From Paenibacillus sp. JNUCC32 (GTDB lineage Bacteria > Bacillota > Bacilli > Paenibacillales > Paenibacillaceae): a DNA stretch of 64,000 nt. The first letter of the stretch is position 1, and each line of letters starts with the position of its first letter. This document shows positions 60,485 through 64,000 of this stretch, piece by piece. The DNA lies in assembly GCF_014863545.1 (NCBI RefSeq), contig NZ_CP062260.1, positions 4,349,001 through 4,413,000 of the forward strand, in the 5' to 3' direction. The notes under the pieces were generated by a model, which did no database searches, had not been told where the DNA came from, and was given only the letters and a program-made list of their open reading frames with translations. The translations under genes were made by a program, and so were the position numbers.

Positions 60485-62437
60485 TTACCCTTTTAACGTA
60501 TTCAGCAATCGTATCGCGTCCGTCTCCTTAGACAACGCACGGACCAATGCCGGCTGCTCACTGATCCGTGACAATTCCCTGAACAGCTGCCGCATCTCTT
60601 TCCGCTCATCATGCTTGATAGCAAGTAAGAACACAAGCTCTACCTTCTCGGTTCCCCAGGTAATCGGCTGCTTTAAAGTAATAACAACGATGCAGGACTG
60701 TGTAACCCGCTCCGAGCTGCCATGAGGGATGGCAATGCCTCCTCCAATCGTCGTAGCAGACATATTCTCACGATCCAGCACACTTTCCGTATATCCTGCC
60801 TGGACATATCCTTTGTCCACCAGCATCTGCGCAAACTTGGAGATCAACTGTTCTGGACGCTCGACCTCCTGCTGAGGAAAGATGAGAAAAGGTGTCGTAT
60901 ATTTCAAAAAGACCGATTCCTCAGCCGCCCTGCCGTCCGGCTCATCAAGCCCCCGGATCGCTTGCTCCAGCTTCCGCTCGTCACTGGCCTCGAGCAGAGG
61001 GGAAACGAGGATATGAGGTGTTTTTAACTCGGGCAGATCAACGGTCGTAATGACAAGATCCACCTCATGAGCTGCCAGATAATCCTCAACTTCCGCTTTG
61101 GACATCGTTGTCTCTACATGCACGGACGGGAATCTTCGTTCCACCTTCGCGAGAAGCAATTGGGACATCCCAACGCCCATATGACACACGATTATGACCT
61201 TCTGAGGGTGGCTTTCGTTCTGGTGAAGCCGTTCTACGGACGCCTGAAAATGCAAAGTCAAATACGCGGCCTCCTCTTCTGGAAAGTACAGTTGGAGCGC
61301 TCCCCCTACCTCCTCCAGGGCCATGATGACGCGATCGAACATATAGGGATACATCTTTTTGATCTCGGCCAGCATCGGATTGGACACAGCCAGACCATAA
61401 TGAAGACGGTTCATGGTCGTGTATAAATGCACCTTCAACCCGTTCAATAATACCGGGTCCTTGGAAAATGGGATCATATTCAGCTCCGACATCCGCCGAA
61501 TCAGTTGCTCAACCAACTGTCGCAGCAGGGGGTGGCTGTCTGCCAGATCGCCCCGCCGGGCACTTCCATCCTCCTGCGTGTATCGGAACTTCCCGCCAAG
61601 CAGGTGCAGGGTTAGATAAGCGGTTTCTTCCTTGGAAAAAGGGACGGCGAACAATTTTTGCAGCTGCTTCAAAAAGTCTATCGCCCATGCAAATTCCGCT
61701 TTATTCTCCAAAAACGCTATGTCCTGCGCAGAGAGCGAAATCGGCTGTCCCAGCTTGGTCCGTTTGACCATAAGCAGTATATGCAGCATCAAGCTTTCAA
61801 AGGCTTCATCGGTGAAGCGGAGCTGGTGCCGCTTTTGCAACGCCTTCAACTCATTGTATACGGCTGCGATCTCGTGCGGTTCATACTGATTACGCATCAT
61901 CTGTCCCGTCAATTCCGGACGGTTGATCAATTGGTTCAACCGCGCCAGCGCCATCCGTTTGTTCTTCTCCGAGCCCTCAATCATGAAGCCTACTCGCTGC
62001 TTCGTCATTAAGCTCAGATCAAAGCTCCGCAGCCAGCCCTCAATCTTTTCCATATCCCGACGGATAATCGCCTTGTTCACGTAAAACGGTGAAGCCAGGT
62101 TCTGCAGGGTTACGGGCTTCGCGTTCATCAAGAGCCGATATGCCAGGTGCAGCACCCTTTCCTCATCGGATTCATCCTCGGCGGTACTCTCGTTGGAATA
62201 CAAGCGGCGGAATAAATCAGCCTGATCCGCTTCCCCGATCTCCAGATAGACGCCAAGTCCCGGCCTTTTCACCAGATGGCCGCTGGAGTGCTTAGCTATA
62301 TATTCTTCAATCACCTTCAGATCGTTTCGGATCGTCTTCTCCGAGCACTCGGTCTGATCCGCCAGATCCTGAACGAGCCACAGCCGGTTCGGTTCCATTA
62401 ACAAATTGCGAAAAATCTCTTTTTGCCTATTATTCAT
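60485..62437 (-). CDS. manR: PRD-containing transcriptional activator, ManR-like
   Basis: A 650-residue regulator with N-terminal helix-turn-helix segments (about 1-110, LVQDLADQTECSEKTIRNDLK), two PTS regulation domains (about 190-410, histidine-bearing AYLTLHLLGG and AYLTLHFQ), a IIB-like domain (VIIVCHMGVGMSQ near residue 415-430) and a IIA-like domain with GGGIAIPHGSS near 575. Phosphorylation by the PTS turns such activators on or off according to sugar uptake. It lies upstream of, and in the same orientation as, the ManP-like permease, as in the Bacillus manR-manP pair. Its start is supported by position in the family, with a weak ribosome site. Confidence 0.92.
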   Translation of the reverse strand: MNNRQKEIFRNLLMEPNRLWLVQDLADQTECSEKTIRNDLKVIEEYIAKHSSGHLVKRPGLGVYLEIGEADQADLFRRLYSNESTAEDESDEERVLHLAYRLLMNAKPVTLQNLASPFYVNKAIIRRDMEKIEGWLRSFDLSLMTKQRVGFMIEGSEKNKRMALARLNQLINRPELTGQMMRNQYEPHEIAAVYNELKALQKRHQLRFTDEAFESLMLHILLMVKRTKLGQPISLSAQDIAFLENKAEFAWAIDFLKQLQKLFAVPFSKEETAYLTLHLLGGKFRYTQEDGSARRGDLADSHPLLRQLVEQLIRRMSELNMIPFSKDPVLLNGLKVHLYTTMNRLHYGLAVSNPMLAEIKKMYPYMFDRVIMALEEVGGALQLYFPEEEAAYLTLHFQASVERLHQNESHPQKVIIVCHMGVGMSQLLLAKVERRFPSVHVETTMSKAEVEDYLAAHEVDLVITTVDLPELKTPHILVSPLLEASDERKLEQAIRGLDEPDGRAAEESVFLKYTTPFLIFPQQEVERPEQLISKFAQMLVDKGYVQAGYTESVLDRENMSATTIGGGIAIPHGSSERVTQSCIVVITLKQPITWGTEKVELVFLLAIKHDERKEMRQLFRELSRISEQPALVRALSKETDAIRLLNTLKG

Positions 62438-62619
62438 TCCGATCCCCTATTCAACTTAATGGGAGTGCTCACTCATCGTAGAGCGGGTGCATTGTCCTAC
62501 GTATATCATATCCGGGTCTCTATGGCAAACTGATCTGGGAGGTTACACGAGAGTGGATCAAAAGAAATGGCATATTGACGGAAAAGCTGAGCATATACAG
62601 TATTCTAAAATCCGACGTA

Positions 62620-62658
62620 AACAAAACAAGGGTGCCGCAGAAGTCGGCCCCCTTGTTT
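62620..62658 (-). terminator. Terminator of the thiD-thiE unit
   Basis: A 9-bp perfect stem AAACAAGGG/CCCTTGTTT with a 17-base loop, followed by TGTTTACG on the minus strand. The 239-bp gap to the manR gene shows nothing else convincing. Confidence 0.65.
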
Positions 62659-62676
62659 CATAATCCCTCTTACATC

Positions 62677-63351
62677 TTAAGAAATTCTTCCGGTCGTACA
62701 TCGTATCTTACCTATAAAAGCCTCTACAACTTCCCGCGCCGACTCCGCTCCCGTCACGGCGGATATCACTGCGACGCCATCCGCACCCGCTCCAATCACT
62801 TCCTCCACGCGCTCCACGGTAATCCCGCCGATCCCAACGATCGGCAGGTGGATTCCAGCTTCGCGAAGCTCATGGAGAATGGCCGGGCCTTGCGCAGTTT
62901 TGGCATCATCCTTCGAGCGGGTCGGATAGATCGGCCCGATGCCAAGATAGTCGGCACCGTGGAGAATCGCGCGCCGCGCTTCCTCCACCGTGTGGGCGGA
63001 AACGCCGAGAATCCGGTTGCCGATCCGCTCGCGGACGGAAGCCGCGGATTCGTCATCCTGGCCGACGTGCACGCCGTCGGCGTTCAGCTTCAGTGCCAGC
63101 TCCACATCGTCATTGACGATGAAGGGCACGCCCGCTTGGCGGCACTGATCCTGAATCCGGCGAGCCAGCCGAATCATCGCCTCCCCGGCGAGTGCTCCTT
63201 GCCCCTTCTCACGGAACTGGACCATGGTTGCGCCTCCAGCCAGTGCTTCCTGCAGGACCAAGCTTGGCTCGACGCTGCAGTTCACGCTGCCGAGCACGAG
63301 GTACATCCGCAGATGCCGCCTCATGATCTCGGGGGCCACTCTGCCCGTCAT
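62677..63351 (-). CDS. thiE: Thiamine phosphate synthase
   Basis: A 224-residue TIM-barrel enzyme joining hydroxymethylpyrimidine diphosphate and thiazole phosphate to make thiamine phosphate. Family motifs are MVQFREKGQGA, VPFIVNDDVELALKLNADGVHVGQDD, GVSAHTVEEA and the phosphate-binding LPIVGIGGI and GADGVAVISAV. GGAGG lies 7 bases before the ATG at 63351. The ATG overlaps the stop of thiD (ATGA, 63348-63351), showing tight translational coupling. Confidence 0.97.
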   Translation of the reverse strand: MTGRVAPEIMRRHLRMYLVLGSVNCSVEPSLVLQEALAGGATMVQFREKGQGALAGEAMIRLARRIQDQCRQAGVPFIVNDDVELALKLNADGVHVGQDDESAASVRERIGNRILGVSAHTVEEARRAILHGADYLGIGPIYPTRSKDDAKTAQGPAILHELREAGIHLPIVGIGGITVERVEEVIGAGADGVAVISAVTGAESAREVVEAFIGKIRCTTGRIS

Positions 63352-64000
63352 CGCAGCACCTCCTGACGGCGGCGATTGTATGCCCAATGATTGGTCGGCC
63401 CCTGCCCCTGCCCCAGGTTTAAGCCGTCCTCAATGGCGGCTTGAATGAATAAGCGCCCGCTCTGAATCGCATCGAGTGCGCTCAAGCCTTGGGCTAGGCC
63501 TGCGGTAATGGCCGCAGAGAAGGTACAGCCGGTCCCATGTGTATGAACGGTATCAATTCGTTTGCCATATAAATCTGTGAAGGCCGTACCATCATAAACG
63601 ATGTCGATGACCGGAAGACTTTCCGGATAACCGTCATCGTTGGAAAAGAGCGGGCGGCCTCCCCTATACTCCCCAGCAGGCATGGCAGTTCTCGTTAGAC
63701 CGTGCGTCCTTTCGGATTGAGGCAACTCTTCCTGCTGCATACCCGCCGTTATAGCCGGTCCCCTGTCTCTTTCGTGATCCGTACCTTCATCGCTTCCAAG
63801 GATTCCCTCGTCATGACCGCCTTTGATCACTACGATCCTGGGCCCAAGAGCATGAATACGTCTCGCCGCTTCTTTGCGATCGTTCATCGTGCGGATTCGC
63901 ATCCCCGCCAATACTTCGGCCTCCGGTATATTGGGGGTGACAATCAACGCCAGCGGCAGCAAATCTTCTCTTAAAGCCTCCACCGCTTCGCTTTGCAGCA
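63348..64000 (-). CDS. thiD: Hydroxymethylpyrimidine/phosphomethylpyrimidine kinase (partial, with insertion)
   Basis: The C-terminal 217 residues of ThiD; the start lies beyond the right edge. It phosphorylates the pyrimidine precursor of thiamine twice. TPNIPEAEVLAG, RIVVIKGGH, THGTGCTFSAAITAGLAQG (the anion-hole and ATP region) and the end AIEDGLNLGQGQGPTNHW are conserved. Between KGGH and DIVYDG there are about 69 residues where the family normally has about 8. The extra stretch (about 63607-63810) is hydrophilic and rich in Glu, Asp, Gly and Arg, but stays in frame. It precedes and overlaps thiE. Confidence 0.95.
   Translation of the reverse strand, partial: LQSEAVEALREDLLPLALIVTPNIPEAEVLAGMRIRTMNDRKEAARRIHALGPRIVVIKGGHDEGILGSDEGTDHERDRGPAITAGMQQEELPQSERTHGLTRTAMPAGEYRGGRPLFSNDDGYPESLPVIDIVYDGTAFTDLYGKRIDTVHTHGTGCTFSAAITAGLAQGLSALDAIQSGRLFIQAAIEDGLNLGQGQGPTNHWAYNRRRQEVLR

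Overview
The window is Gram-positive, moderately GC-rich DNA that most resembles a Paenibacillus chromosome. The evidence is lipoprotein signals ending in LLAGC, two very large S-layer-homology (SLH) surface proteins, YesM/YesN-type two-component regulators beside Lpl-type sugar ABC transporters, a YheC/YheD spore-coat ATP-grasp gene, AGGAGG-type ribosome sites and catabolite-repression-like (cre) boxes. The genus is an inference from content. No rRNA, tRNA, CRISPR array, prophage or transposase gene was seen.

Layout. 1-1.5 kb: the start of a BMP-family (nucleoside-type) ABC importer. 1.8-8.5 kb: a 1280-aa RCC1-propeller SLH protein, divergent from a MalT-type LuxR regulator. 8.5-13.5 kb: MATE exporter, GH19 chitinase, YjbR protein, small membrane protein, YheC/D ATP-grasp protein. 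13.5-17.6 kb: a four-gene unit (YheO-type regulator, PatB-type C-S lyase, NhaC antiporter, RidA) in which RidA could clear the reactive enamine released by the lyase. 17.9-20.2 kb: CYTH protein, a DinB gene broken by an in-frame amber codon, an aldo/keto reductase. 20.2-24.3 kb: a second giant SLH protein with three phage tail-collar-like repeats. 24.5-30.8 kb: aldo/keto reductase with divergent HxlR regulator, KGG stress protein, TipA-type MerR regulator, LCP cell-wall ligase, AraC regulator, an atypical pyruvate kinase. 30.8-37.4 kb: a royal-jelly/yellow-family protein behind a strongly structured leader, a cyclic-nucleotide-domain/PrsW/zinc-ribbon fusion, a coiled-coil exported protein, an APH-type kinase, a 55-aa membrane protein, and an MsrA-MsrB fusion whose MsrB half has no cysteine.

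37.6-55.3 kb is a utilisation locus for a fucosylated glycan: GH95 and GH29 fucosidases, a secreted F5/8-beta-helix protein, a GH97 enzyme, a propeller hydrolase, an LplB-LplC-LplA importer without its own ATPase, and the YesN/YesM pair. Only the beta-helix protein and the binding lipoprotein have export signals. The likely scheme is extracellular trimming, oligosaccharide import, then cytoplasmic defucosylation. A 13-bp motif recurs upstream of several of its transcription units, and cre-like boxes occur at two of them.

55.6-56.2 kb holds remnants that look like a toxin-immunity pair. 56.2-57.7 kb is a PadR regulator overlapping a BtrH-type acyltransferase gene. 57.8-62.4 kb carries a ManP-like IIBCA phosphotransferase permease and its ManR-like PRD activator, with a 360-bp inverted-repeat-bounded element after the regulator. 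The window ends in overlapping thiD-thiE, thiD running off the edge with an unusual insertion.

Starts were chosen from ribosome-site spacing, so several genes are shorter than their longest open frame. Many long antisense open frames were judged shadows.
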